Positions 1 through 5,964 of a stretch of 11,564 nucleotides of DNA are shown here, one piece after another. Position 1 is the first letter of the stretch. Each line of letters begins with the position of its first letter. A program made the position numbers and the translations under genes. Under the pieces are notes generated by a model. That model was not told the DNA's origin, made no database searches, and saw only the letters and a list, made by a program, of their open reading frames with translations. The DNA is from Candidatus Omnitrophota bacterium (GTDB lineage: Bacteria > Omnitrophota > Gorgyraeia > Gygaellales > Profunditerraquicolaceae). The DNA lies in NCBI GenBank assembly GCA_030691585.1, contig JAUYEC010000159.1, forward strand, positions 1 to 11,564, given 5' to 3'.

Positions 1-1105
1 CCTGGACATCCCAGGCTGCCTCAAATTTTTTCCTTAAGGCTTCATCGGCTACTGCTTGATAGCCGGAAAAAAGATTCGGAAGCGCCCCTGTATCACAAGA
101 CCCCTGAACGTTATTCTGTCCTCTTAAGGGATTTACTCCGCAGGATGCAAATCCAAGATGCCCGGTAACCATTGCCAGGTTAGCCAGTGATTTAACATTA
201 TCCACTCCCGTGGTATGCTGGGTGATACCCATAGAATAAATGATCATGGCCTTGCGCGCCTTGGCGTAAATACGGGCTATTTCAACCAGTTTCTCTTCCG
301 GGATAGAAGTTACTTTCTCTACATATTCCGGGGTGTACTCTTTAACCAGTTCTTTCAATGATTCAAAACCCTCAGTCCTCTCCTCTATAAATTTTTTATC
401 AAACAGGTTCTCAGAAATGATCACATTGATCAACCCGTTGATCCAGGCTACATCAGTACCGTTTCTTTGCCTGGCGTGGATCACGGCATATTTGGCCAGC
501 TCTATGGCCCTCGGATCGATGACTATAAGTTTAGCCCCTCTATCATTGACCGCGTTTACCACCCTTGAACCTATCAGCGGATGTTGTGCCGTGGTGTCCG
601 AACCGGTGATCAAAATGACTTCCGCGTCCTCGAATTCATTAATGGAATTAGTCATCGCCCCTGAGCCAAACGTTGCCGCAAGGCCCACAACCGTTGAAGC
701 ATGGCAAAGCCGCGCGCAATGGTCCACATTATTAGTCCCGAATACCGCCCGCGCCAGCTTCATCATCAGGAAGTTCTCTTCATTAGTCGTCTTGGCCGAA
801 CTTAAGAACGCCAAAGCATCCGGGCCGAATTTTTTCCTGAAGCCCCCGAACTTTTCCGCGATCAAACCCAGCGCTTCATCCCAGCTTGCCTCAACGAATT
901 TGCCTGATTTTTTTATCAATGGCTTTGTCAGCCTGTTTAAGTCGTTTGAGAACTCATAAGAATTCCAGCCCTTGACGCAAAGAGCGCCTCTCGACACAGG
1001 ATGATTTTTGCTGGGGTAGGCCCCGGTTAATTTTTTCCCGTCAGAAACCAGATAAAGCCCGCAGCCGCAGCCGCAATATATACAAGTCGTTAGAACTCTT
1101 GACAT
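1..1105 (-). CDS. fdhA: Formate dehydrogenase, molybdopterin catalytic subunit (cysteine type), 5' part only
   Basis: Catalytic subunit of a Mo/W-bis-MGD formate dehydrogenase (formate to CO2, or the reverse). About 368 N-terminal residues are visible; the gene runs off the left edge. The protein begins directly with a 4Fe-4S motif C8-x2-C11-x3-C15-x27-C43, then VKGW, so it lacks the long N-terminal ferredoxin extension of NAD-dependent FdhA. The active-site stretch CARLCHAST has Cys134 (codon 706..704) where selenoenzymes have Sec, followed by His135. FGSGAMTNSI and the ITGSDT and VIDPRA segments fit the cofactor-binding folds of the family. ATG at 1105 is preceded by GAGAGG five bases upstream. 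It lies 18 nt after the outer-membrane protein gene and is probably in the focA operon. A nitrate reductase or other family member is less likely given CARLCHAST. No signal peptide is seen, so it is probably cytoplasmic. Confidence 0.93.
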   Translation of the reverse strand, partial: MSRVLTTCIYCGCGCGLYLVSDGKKLTGAYPSKNHPVSRGALCVKGWNSYEFSNDLNRLTKPLIKKSGKFVEASWDEALGLIAEKFGGFRKKFGPDALAFLSSAKTTNEENFLMMKLARAVFGTNNVDHCARLCHASTVVGLAATFGSGAMTNSINEFEDAEVILITGSDTTAQHPLIGSRVVNAVNDRGAKLIVIDPRAIELAKYAVIHARQRNGTDVAWINGLINVIISENLFDKKFIEERTEGFESLKELVKEYTPEYVEKVTSIPEEKLVEIARIYAKARKAMIIYSMGITQHTTGVDNVKSLANLAMVTGHLGFASCGVNPLRGQNNVQGSCDTGALPNLFSGYQAVADEALRKKFEAAWDVQ

Positions 1106-1123
1106 GATTTCCTCTCTTGGAGG

Positions 1124-1789
1124 TTAGAAATCAATTGTTGCATTTGAACCTAAAATTTGGTTTGTCAACCATTTGCTTGACGAGCCCACGCGGCTGGTTT
1201 CAGCGCGGTAATAAAACCCGAGCGTAAGGTATTTATTCATTTTTTTATTCGCCCCCAAGGTCGCCCAGTTAAGGTTGGCCTTTCCCACTTCAAAATCATA
1301 ATATATCTCATCTGAGACATAAGGAGTAAATTCAAAACCCCCTATTTTTGCAGGATGAGCGAAAGTTAAGAGGTTCCGATAAACCCACCTATCCGGCGCA
1401 TTGGCATAAAAACGATATTCTACTTTATTGGCGTCGGATATATTAAACCCGCCTAATTTTATCTTTGGAACGGTGATCATTTCAATATACTGCACGTCAT
1501 TAGTATCCCAGTTGCCCGAGACCTTATTCTGCAGGAACCTATAAGCTAGTGCCAGATCAAGGTTCTTGTGCGCGTGAAATGTCGAGCCTAACCTCATTTG
1601 ATAGTAATAGAGGTTGCCCATATCATTATTATAGCGGAATTCCGGCGTAAAGAATAAATCAAACTTATTATTCAACTTATGCTTTAAGGCGAATTCGCTG
1701 TAATACTTATTATCTCCCGCGGCGAACACGCCGGTTGCAAAACAAAAAATTGCCGATACTGAGGCTAATGCAGATATTAATCTTTTCAT
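1124..1789 (-). CDS. DUF2490-type outer-membrane beta-barrel protein
   Basis: 221 residues. Residues 1-23 form a Sec signal peptide (MKR, hydrophobic core, cleavage near VFA|AG). The mature part is rich in alternating aromatic and polar strands: KYYSEFALKHKL, FDLFFTPEFRYN, LDLALAYRFLQNK, KVEYRFYANAP, FTPYVSDEIYYDF and LTLGFYYRAET. It ends in ...ATIDF, a terminal phenylalanine like the C-terminal signal of BAM-assembled barrels. This pattern matches my memory of the DUF2490 family, whose function is unknown. AGGAG lies about ten bases before the ATG. The gene sits between focA (32-nt gap) and fdhA (18-nt gap), so it is probably co-transcribed with formate genes. A role as a porin for formate or nitrite is only inference from position. 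Confidence 0.75.
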   Translation of the reverse strand: MKRLISALASVSAIFCFATGVFAAGDNKYYSEFALKHKLNNKFDLFFTPEFRYNNDMGNLYYYQMRLGSTFHAHKNLDLALAYRFLQNKVSGNWDTNDVQYIEMITVPKIKLGGFNISDANKVEYRFYANAPDRWVYRNLLTFAHPAKIGGFEFTPYVSDEIYYDFEVGKANLNWATLGANKKMNKYLTLGFYYRAETSRVGSSSKWLTNQILGSNATIDF

Positions 1790-1821
1790 TTCAGAAATTC
1801 TCCTTTTCTTTGTTGTCTAGA

Positions 1822-2688
1822 TTATTTTGTTTCTGTTCCTTTAACATATACGACCCAATAAAGTAAACCTACGAAAATCGCTCCGCCTATTATATTTCCT
1901 ATGGTTACGGGAATCAGATTTTTGACAAAAAATGCGTTCCAAGTCAATCCTGATAAATTTAGCGCCGGGTCACTAAATAAATTAGACCCTTTCAAAAATA
2001 AGCCTAAAGGGATAAAATACATATTGGCAATGGAATGTTCAAAACCTAAAGCCACAAAGGCCATGATCGGGAAAAAAATGGCGAATACCTTCCCTATGAC
2101 CTCTCTGGAGGCAATGGCTATCCAAACCGCCAAACATACGAGCCAATTACATAATATTCCGCGTGTTAAGGCTTCGGCAAAGGTTAAACCGACTTTTGCA
2201 TTAGCGATCTTTAAGGCAGAAAGGCCTACTGCCATATCTCCCATTTTCCAAAGGTTAGTGTTATAATATAGGTAAGCTAAAAATACCGAACCGATAAAAT
2301 TGGCCGCAAACACAATACCCCATTTATAGATCATTTTCCAGAATGCCGCTCTTCTATCCAATACGCTCATTAACATCAGGTTGTTACCCGTAAAAAGTTC
2401 TGCACCTGCGATTACCACCAGCATCAGGCCTACAGAAAAGACGGCTCCGGTAATAAACCTTGCCATTCCTAAACCTAAATACTTTGCGGCATCATGGCCT
2501 ACTAATGTCGCAAGACACGCCCCAAAACCTATATAGACTCCTGCCAAGATCCCCAGGATAATCAATTTAGAAATGGAAGCATTTACTTTCTGTACGCAAA
2601 TACTCCTGCTCAAGCTATCCGCAATAGTCGCCGGTGCCCGGCAATCCACGCTCACTGCTGCCGTTACATCCTTTTTTTCTTCCGCCAT
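1822..2688 (-). CDS. focA: Formate/nitrite transporter family channel
   Basis: Inner-membrane channel of the FNT family (FocA, FdhC, NirC), a pentamer that moves formate, nitrite or related small anions. With the start chosen here it has 288 residues, normal for the family. Family signatures are AGAELFTGN (94-102), RGILCNWLVCLAVW (176-189) and GFEHSIANMYFIPLG (215-229), the latter with the pore-region His218. Six hydrophobic segments are visible. ATG at 2688 is preferred because GGGGGAGGAT stands just before it. An upstream in-frame ATG at 2742 would add 18 residues, but it overlaps the inverted repeat at 2726-2745 and encodes low-complexity GGGG. Formate is the likely substrate because a formate dehydrogenase gene follows in the same operon. 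FdhC or a nitrite channel remain possible. Confidence 0.92.
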   Translation of the reverse strand: MAEEKKDVTAAVSVDCRAPATIADSLSRSICVQKVNASISKLIILGILAGVYIGFGACLATLVGHDAAKYLGLGMARFITGAVFSVGLMLVVIAGAELFTGNNLMLMSVLDRRAAFWKMIYKWGIVFAANFIGSVFLAYLYYNTNLWKMGDMAVGLSALKIANAKVGLTFAEALTRGILCNWLVCLAVWIAIASREVIGKVFAIFFPIMAFVALGFEHSIANMYFIPLGLFLKGSNLFSDPALNLSGLTWNAFFVKNLIPVTIGNIIGGAIFVGLLYWVVYVKGTETK

Positions 2689-2700
2689 ACATCCTCCCCC

Positions 2701-2719
2701 GCCTGCCGCAAGGACAGGC
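2701..2719 (-). repeat. Small GC-rich hairpin before the focA ribosome site
   Basis: GCCTG at 2701-2705 pairs with CAGGC at 2715-2719, with one inner C-G pair possible around a short loop. It lies immediately before the GGGGGAGG ribosome site of focA, so in RNA it could affect access to that site. No T-run follows, so it is not an obvious terminator. Confidence 0.4.
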
Positions 2720-2725
2720 TTTTTA

Positions 2726-2745
2726 TTAGTGATATTTATCACTAA
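2726..2745. promoter_or_regulatory. Rex-like (or CRP/FNR-like) operator between rex and focA
   Basis: TTAGTGATATTTATCACTAA is a perfect inverted repeat with 8-bp arms and a 4-bp spacer. Its inner part is GTGA-N6-TCAC, the core and spacing of Rex operators (TTGTGA-N6-TCACAA type). The same core also matches CRP-type sites, and TGAT-N4-ATCA resembles FNR sites. It lies in the 75-bp gap right after the rex gene and 38 bp before the focA ATG. Rex encoded next door makes it the simplest candidate binder. I could not identify a clear -35/-10 pair overlapping it. Confidence 0.65.
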
Positions 2746-2763
2746 TCAGATTAAAAAAATATC

Positions 2764-3405
2764 TTACCTATTCACCGAAAAATAACGTAATGCTTTTAAT
2801 TCAATAGCCAAATCTACATTGCGCAGGGTAACTTCCGGGGGCACCGATAACGCCACGTGTGAAAAATTAAGGATCGAATACACTCCTGATTCAACCAATG
2901 TTCCCGCGACTGCCTGCGCGACATCAGAGGGTACTGCGATTATGCCGATATGAACATTATTCCTTTTTATACTCTCTCCTATATTATCGATATGCTCTAC
3001 TATCACATTTCCGCAGATTTTACCGATCTTGCCTTCTTGTTTATCAAAGGCAGCTACGAATTTTAACCCTTCTTCTTCAAAACCCTTATAATTAAGCAAT
3101 GCTGAGCCCAGATTGCCTACTCCTACAACAGCAAGGTTAGACATTTCTTTACCGCCAATAATATCTAAAAGATAATTTTTTAAACGAGATACATCATACC
3201 CCGTGCCCGGCTGGCCAAACTTGCCGAAGTTTGCTAGATCTTTCCTGACCAAGACAGCGCTGGTATTTGTCATCCGTGAAATTTCTTCTGAAAGTATATT
3301 TGTTTTATTATTCTTTTCGAGCTGCTGAACAATTTTTAAATAATTAAGAATCCGCGGAATAACGACATCAGAAAATTTTTTTTCCTTACTTGTGCAATCA
3401 TTCAT
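2764..3405 (-). CDS. rex: Redox-sensing transcriptional repressor Rex
   Basis: 213 residues, the usual size for Rex, a dimeric repressor that binds DNA when NADH is low and is released by NADH. The N-terminal winged helix covers about residues 14-75 (IPRILNYLKIVQQL, then TSAVLVRKDLANFGKFGQPG with the conserved VRKDL...FG-FG-G-GY pattern). The Rossmann domain follows with GVGNLG at 95-100 and acidic Asp121 at the end of the second strand. The C-terminal swap helix is near IELKALRYFSV. The start has a weak GGAA upstream and lies 16 nt after the small cysteine-rich gene. focA follows after a gap holding a Rex-like inverted repeat. Its likely targets are anaerobic energy genes, here probably the formate genes downstream. 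Confidence 0.95.
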   Translation of the reverse strand: MNDCTSKEKKFSDVVIPRILNYLKIVQQLEKNNKTNILSEEISRMTNTSAVLVRKDLANFGKFGQPGTGYDVSRLKNYLLDIIGGKEMSNLAVVGVGNLGSALLNYKGFEEEGLKFVAAFDKQEGKIGKICGNVIVEHIDNIGESIKRNNVHIGIIAVPSDVAQAVAGTLVESGVYSILNFSHVALSVPPEVTLRNVDLAIELKALRYFSVNR

Positions 3406-3421
3406 CGCGGTTCCGGCATCT

Positions 3422-3661
3422 TTAAAGCTTTTCTATCTTATACAAAACGCATTCCTGGCAAAGAACCTGATTATTCGTCTTACATACCAGCATTTCATCG
3501 TTGATTTTTTTCACGAAACGCCTGTCTTGATTATGGCAGTCGAATATGCCCTCCAGGAAACAGCAATAAGCCCCGTCTAATAAAACCCGATACTTACCCA
3601 GGCAGCAACCACGCTCTTTGATTTTTTCAATTGCCTTCTCATCTATCAGATACCTGTGCAT
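3422..3661 (-). CDS. Small eight-cysteine protein of unknown function
   Basis: 79 residues that I do not recognise. It contains eight cysteines: pairs at 19-20 and 33-34, then 42, 60, 68 and 71 (the last two as CQEC). No signal peptide or membrane segment is seen. The spacing suggests zinc or iron-sulfur binding in the cytoplasm, which is inference. It is likely real because it fills the interval between a good promoter (3743-3770) and rex, with a 16-nt gap to rex and the same strand. No SD-like sequence precedes the ATG (the preceding bases are ATTTTAAAAA), so the start is less certain. As first gene of the putative rex-formate operon it could be a redox-linked accessory protein. Confidence 0.65.
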   Translation of the reverse strand: MHRYLIDEKAIEKIKERGCCLGKYRVLLDGAYCCFLEGIFDCHNQDRRFVKKINDEMLVCKTNNQVLCQECVLYKIEKL

Positions 3662-3742
3662 TTTTTAAAATTAGAGCGGCATAACCTATTGAATCTTCTT
3701 AAGAGGCAACCCATGAATTATAGTATGAGGTAAGCGAGAGAT

Positions 3743-3770
3743 ATTTTATACTGCCAAATCATGTTGTCAA
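3743..3770 (-). promoter_or_regulatory. Sigma70-type promoter for the small cysteine protein-rex operon
   Basis: On the minus strand a perfect -35 TTGACA (3770-3765) is followed after 16 bp by TAAAAT (3748-3743), five of six matches to the -10 consensus. Transcription would start near 3736, leaving a leader of about 75 nt before the small cysteine-rich gene. This is the strongest promoter-like sequence I found in the window. Confidence 0.7.
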
Positions 3771-3779
3771 GTAAATTCT

Positions 3780-3796
3780 TATGAATCTCATTCATA
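3780..3796. promoter_or_regulatory. 17-bp palindrome upstream of the rex-operon promoter (Fur-box-like)
   Basis: TATGAATCTCATTCATA has perfect 7-bp arms around a 3-bp centre. Read on the minus strand it contains AATGAGATTCAT, which resembles half of a Fur box. Its centre is about 52 bp before the inferred transcription start, just upstream of the -35 element, a place more typical of an activator than of a repressor. The binder is unknown; Fur-family or the adjacent MerR-type protein are candidates. Confidence 0.45.
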
Positions 3797-3814
3797 TATG
3801 CTGTTTAAAAAAAA

Positions 3815-4126
3815 TTATGCCCGTGATTGTTTCTTGTAAACCAGGCAGGCGTTCCTTACACCGGGCTTACATTTTTTTAATTCCCAGCAGGAAATAACGT
3901 TCAGCATGTTGATAACCCCCTGGATATTTATCTTTTTCCCGCGGATAAGGCCTTTAATGTATTCCAGGCGCTCTATGTCGCAGTGGGAATAAAATCTGTT
4001 TTTCCCTAAGCGCGAAGGCTTGATCAAGCCTTTCCTCTCCCAAATGCGCAAAGTATCCGGGCAGACTTTCAACATTTTAGCTGTAATGCCGATAGTGTAA
4101 ACCGGCTCTGAACGATCATGATTCAT
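3815..4126 (-). CDS. MerR-type transcriptional regulator with short cysteine-rich tail
   Basis: 103 residues. The N-terminus is a MerR helix-turn-helix: YTIGITAKMLKVCPDTLRIWERKGLIKPSR (10-39), then the wing NRFYSHCDIERLEYIKGLI (43-61). The usual long dimerisation coiled coil and effector domain are missing. Instead, after KKINIQGVINML, the protein ends with C80-W-E-L-K-K-C86-x7-C94, resembling the CWE..KC motif of small cysteine-rich (two-CW) proteins of anaerobes. The tail could bind a metal or sense redox state; that is inference. GAGG lies about nine bases before the ATG, and a promoter is present at 4162-4190. It is followed by the promoter of the rex operon, so it may control that operon or itself. 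An HspR-like role is less likely because no HspR features are seen. Confidence 0.85.
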   Translation of the reverse strand: MNHDRSEPVYTIGITAKMLKVCPDTLRIWERKGLIKPSRLGKNRFYSHCDIERLEYIKGLIRGKKINIQGVINMLNVISCWELKKCKPGVRNACLVYKKQSRA

Positions 4127-4161
4127 CCTGATATCCTCTTAATTATCTTATTTGCAATTTT

Positions 4162-4190
4162 ATTGTACCATAATGGCGCCCCGCGGTAAA
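4162..4190 (-). promoter_or_regulatory. Promoter for the MerR-type regulator gene
   Basis: On the minus strand TTTACC (4190-4185) and TACAAT (4167-4162) are 17 bp apart. The -10 box is preceded by TGG, giving an extended -10 (TGGTACAAT). The inferred start is near 4155, about 29 nt before the ATG, with no room for a long regulated leader. Confidence 0.6.
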
Positions 4191-4192
4191 GT

Positions 4193-4206
4193 CCGGAGTT
4201 CTCCGG
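4193..4206. repeat. Perfect short palindrome in the aldolase-regulator gap
   Basis: CCGGAGTTCTCCGG has 6-bp arms with a 2-bp centre. It lies 48 bp downstream of the KDPG-like aldolase stop and just upstream of the -35 of the regulator promoter. It could be an operator or a weak terminator, but no T-run follows it on the minus strand. Confidence 0.35.
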
Positions 4207-4254
4207 TAGGAGTTCCCCGAGGTGGAATACTTGAACGGCTTGCTGCCTATCTAT

Positions 4255-4875
4255 TTAAGGTAATTCGCGCAGATAGGCCTTTATGTCACGAGTGATGCCG
4301 GAGTAATCTGCGTTCTGCAGGCGTTGGCGGCTGAATACGCTGCCGCCAAAAGCAACGGCGCTGGCGCCGCAGGCAAAATATTCGCGTATATTCTGCGGGT
4401 TAACACCGGCAACAGCCATAAGCTTAATACCGTTGAGCGGGCCTTTGATCTCCCGTATATATTCCGGGCCGAACACATTAGCCGGAAAGACCTTGACCAT
4501 CGTCGCTCCCTCCTGCCAGGCCTGATAGATCTCCTGCGGAGTGAGCGCTCCGGGAAAAACGGGTATTTTATATTTTAGGCAGTAGGCGGCCACCTCTTTT
4601 ACCAGAACAGGCATGACAATGAAGGCCGCGCCGGCATCCAGCGCTTCTTTAAGATCCTTCATATTAAGCACGGTGCCCGCGCCCAGGACAAGTTTTCCGC
4701 GCGCCTTATTTAGCGCTCTGCGTATCAACTCCGCTGCCCCCGGTGTATTCATGGTGATCTCAAGTGTGCGCAGGCCGCTGTCTATAACTGCCTCAACTAA
4801 CGGTTCGATTTGCTCAAGGGATACTCCGCGCACAATGCCCATGATCGGCTGTTTTTGAAAAGCCGTAATATCCAT
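4255..4875 (-). CDS. KDPG/KHG-family class I aldolase (Eda-like)
   Basis: 206-residue TIM barrel of the 2-keto-3-deoxy-6-phosphogluconate / 4-hydroxy-2-oxoglutarate aldolase family, forming a Schiff base with pyruvate. Family motifs are GIVRG (13-17, Arg16), LEITMNTP (38-45, general base Glu39), GAGTVL (66-71), FPGALTPQE (107-115) and VKVFPA (127-132) with Schiff-base Lys128. Odd point: the usual PTGG stretch reads AVAGV (154-158), with Val155 where KDPG aldolase has Thr. As I recall, valine there is seen in KDPGal aldolase, so the substrate may not be KDPG. ATG at 4875 is preferred: GAGGAG stands just before it and overlaps the end of the upstream aldolase gene (stop at 4877-4879). A GTG at 4893 would add six residues. 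Translation is probably coupled to that gene. Confidence 0.9.
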   Translation of the reverse strand: MDITAFQKQPIMGIVRGVSLEQIEPLVEAVIDSGLRTLEITMNTPGAAELIRRALNKARGKLVLGAGTVLNMKDLKEALDAGAAFIVMPVLVKEVAAYCLKYKIPVFPGALTPQEIYQAWQEGATMVKVFPANVFGPEYIREIKGPLNGIKLMAVAGVNPQNIREYFACGASAVAFGGSVFSRQRLQNADYSGITRDIKAYLRELP

Positions 4876-4876
4876 C

Positions 4877-5827
4877 TTACTCCTCATCCCCACCGACTAA
4901 ACTCTCATAAAATTCGCGGTAATTTTCTTTCTTGTCGCTTTCGCGTAGGGCCATGGCCGCGCGCGGATGCTCATCGAGCATGCCGCAGATGGCGTATGGA
5001 ATAATATAACCCCACTCCAATTTTTCCCGCAGAGGAACAAATTCTTTGGAGATCAAATCCAGCACCGGCCGGATATCAAACTTGGGATTCTTTAAAAATC
5101 CCAGGACCAGCTCCAGAGGACAGTTTCCCGCGGCACGGCCCAGGCCGTAGACCGTGGCGTCCACAAAATTGGCGTCGTGGATAATCGCCTCAATGGTATT
5201 ACTGAAAGCCAGCTGCTGGTTATTGTGCGCGTGGATCCCGATTTCTTTGGATTTAATGATAGACTTGGCTTTTTTGATCAGGAACTCGGTAGTCTCCTGA
5301 TAGAGCGCGCCGAAACTATCCACGATGTAAATGACATTGGCCTTACATTCTTTTTCCAACTGCTCCAGGGCCTCATTTAATTCATTGTCCAGCGCCCGCG
5401 AAATTGCCATAATATTCACCGTAGTCTCATAACCCTTATCCGCGAAATGATTGACCAGGTATATCGCCTTATCAATGTCTTTGACGTAGGAAGCGACCCG
5501 GATCATCGCGACCGGGCTGTCCTTACGCGGGACAACGTCGTCTACATCTACCCTGTCCACGTCCACCATCACCGAGATCTTGGTCTGCGAAGGGATGCCT
5601 TCAATTACTTTTTTGATGTCATCGTCATCGCAAAACTTCCACTTGCCGAATTCTTTGGGGCTAAAAAGCCGCTTGGAATTCTTATAGCCGATCTCCATAT
5701 AATCCACTCCCGCCTCAGACAGCGCCTTATAGACTTCGCGCACGAAGCGTAGGTCAAAATCATGATTGTTGATAAGGCCACCGTCGCGTATGGTGCAATC
5801 CAAAACTTTTATTTTTTCCCTGAACAT
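4877..5827 (-). CDS. DRE-TIM HMGL-like aldolase (4-hydroxy-2-oxovalerate aldolase-like)
   Basis: 316 residues of the HMGL-like metal-dependent TIM-barrel family. The opening VLDCTIRDGGLINN (8-21) holds the catalytic Arg14-Asp15 pair. HAHNN (199-203) supplies the metal-binding histidines, and GLGRAAGN (228-235) is the characteristic late loop. The RDGG form points to the 4-hydroxy-2-oxovalerate aldolase-like subgroup (carbon-carbon cleavage or condensation with pyruvate or an oxoacid). It does not look like isopropylmalate or citramalate synthase, since no long C-terminal regulatory domain is present. No partner acylating acetaldehyde dehydrogenase is nearby, so the classical meta-cleavage role is doubtful. 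CGGAGG precedes the ATG closely. The following aldolase gene starts 1 nt past this stop, so the two form a pyruvate-aldolase pair. Exact substrate unknown. Confidence 0.85.
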   Translation of the reverse strand: MFREKIKVLDCTIRDGGLINNHDFDLRFVREVYKALSEAGVDYMEIGYKNSKRLFSPKEFGKWKFCDDDDIKKVIEGIPSQTKISVMVDVDRVDVDDVVPRKDSPVAMIRVASYVKDIDKAIYLVNHFADKGYETTVNIMAISRALDNELNEALEQLEKECKANVIYIVDSFGALYQETTEFLIKKAKSIIKSKEIGIHAHNNQQLAFSNTIEAIIHDANFVDATVYGLGRAAGNCPLELVLGFLKNPKFDIRPVLDLISKEFVPLREKLEWGYIIPYAICGMLDEHPRAAMALRESDKKENYREFYESLVGGDEE

Positions 5828-5848
5828 TATTCCTCCGTTGTAATTTCC

Positions 5849-5879
5849 TGTAGGGACAGCATATTATGCTGTCCCTACA
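5849..5879. repeat. Palindrome P1 of a GTAGGG...CCCTAC family
   Basis: TGTAGGGACAGCAT and ATGCTGTCCCTACA form perfect 14-bp arms around a 3-nt centre. It is the first of three adjacent palindromes in the gap between the HOA-like aldolase and the acyl-CoA synthetase. No T-run suggests a classical terminator. Confidence 0.9.
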
Positions 5880-5896
5880 AAATCTGCCTTGTTCCG

Positions 5897-5925
5897 GTAG
5901 GGACAGGTTTCAAACCTGTCCCTAC
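5897..5925. repeat. Palindrome P2 of the same family
   Basis: GTAGGGACAGGTTT and AAACCTGTCCCTAC form perfect 14-bp arms around one C. The ends match P1 through GTAGGGACAG, while the core differs (GTTT here, CAT there). Confidence 0.9.
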
Positions 5926-5936
5926 GGTATAATCCC

Positions 5937-5964
5937 GTAGGGATGAATAATTATTCGCCCCTAC
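5937..5964. repeat. Palindrome P3, overlapping the 3' end of the acyl-CoA synthetase gene
   Basis: GTAGGGATGAATAA followed directly by TTATTCGCCCCTAC: 28 bp, paired throughout except one A-C mismatch and one G-T wobble. It shares the GTAGGG ends with P1 and P2. Bases 5951-5964 are also the stop codon and last codons (S-R-G-E) of the acyl-CoA synthetase. Confidence 0.88.

Noticed and set aside
333..959. 208-codon plus-strand open frame
   Set aside because: It lies fully antisense to the formate dehydrogenase reading frame, which has clear catalytic motifs; the plus-strand peptide has no recognisable features.
2689..2742. Upstream ATG (2742) as the true focA start
   Set aside because: The extension overlaps the inverted-repeat operator, encodes a hairpin and GGGG run, and lacks its own SD, whereas the ATG at 2688 has GGGGGAGG.
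3797..3817. Rho-independent terminator after the MerR-type gene
   Set aside because: A T-run follows the stop codon on the minus strand, but no GC-rich stem precedes it.
5928..5933. TATAAT on the plus strand as a promoter
   Set aside because: No good -35 at proper spacing and no plus-strand gene downstream; it lies between two palindromes.
5849..5964. The three palindromes as a CRISPR array or classical terminators
   Set aside because: Unit cores differ, there are no constant repeats with regular spacers, and no T-tracts follow the stems.
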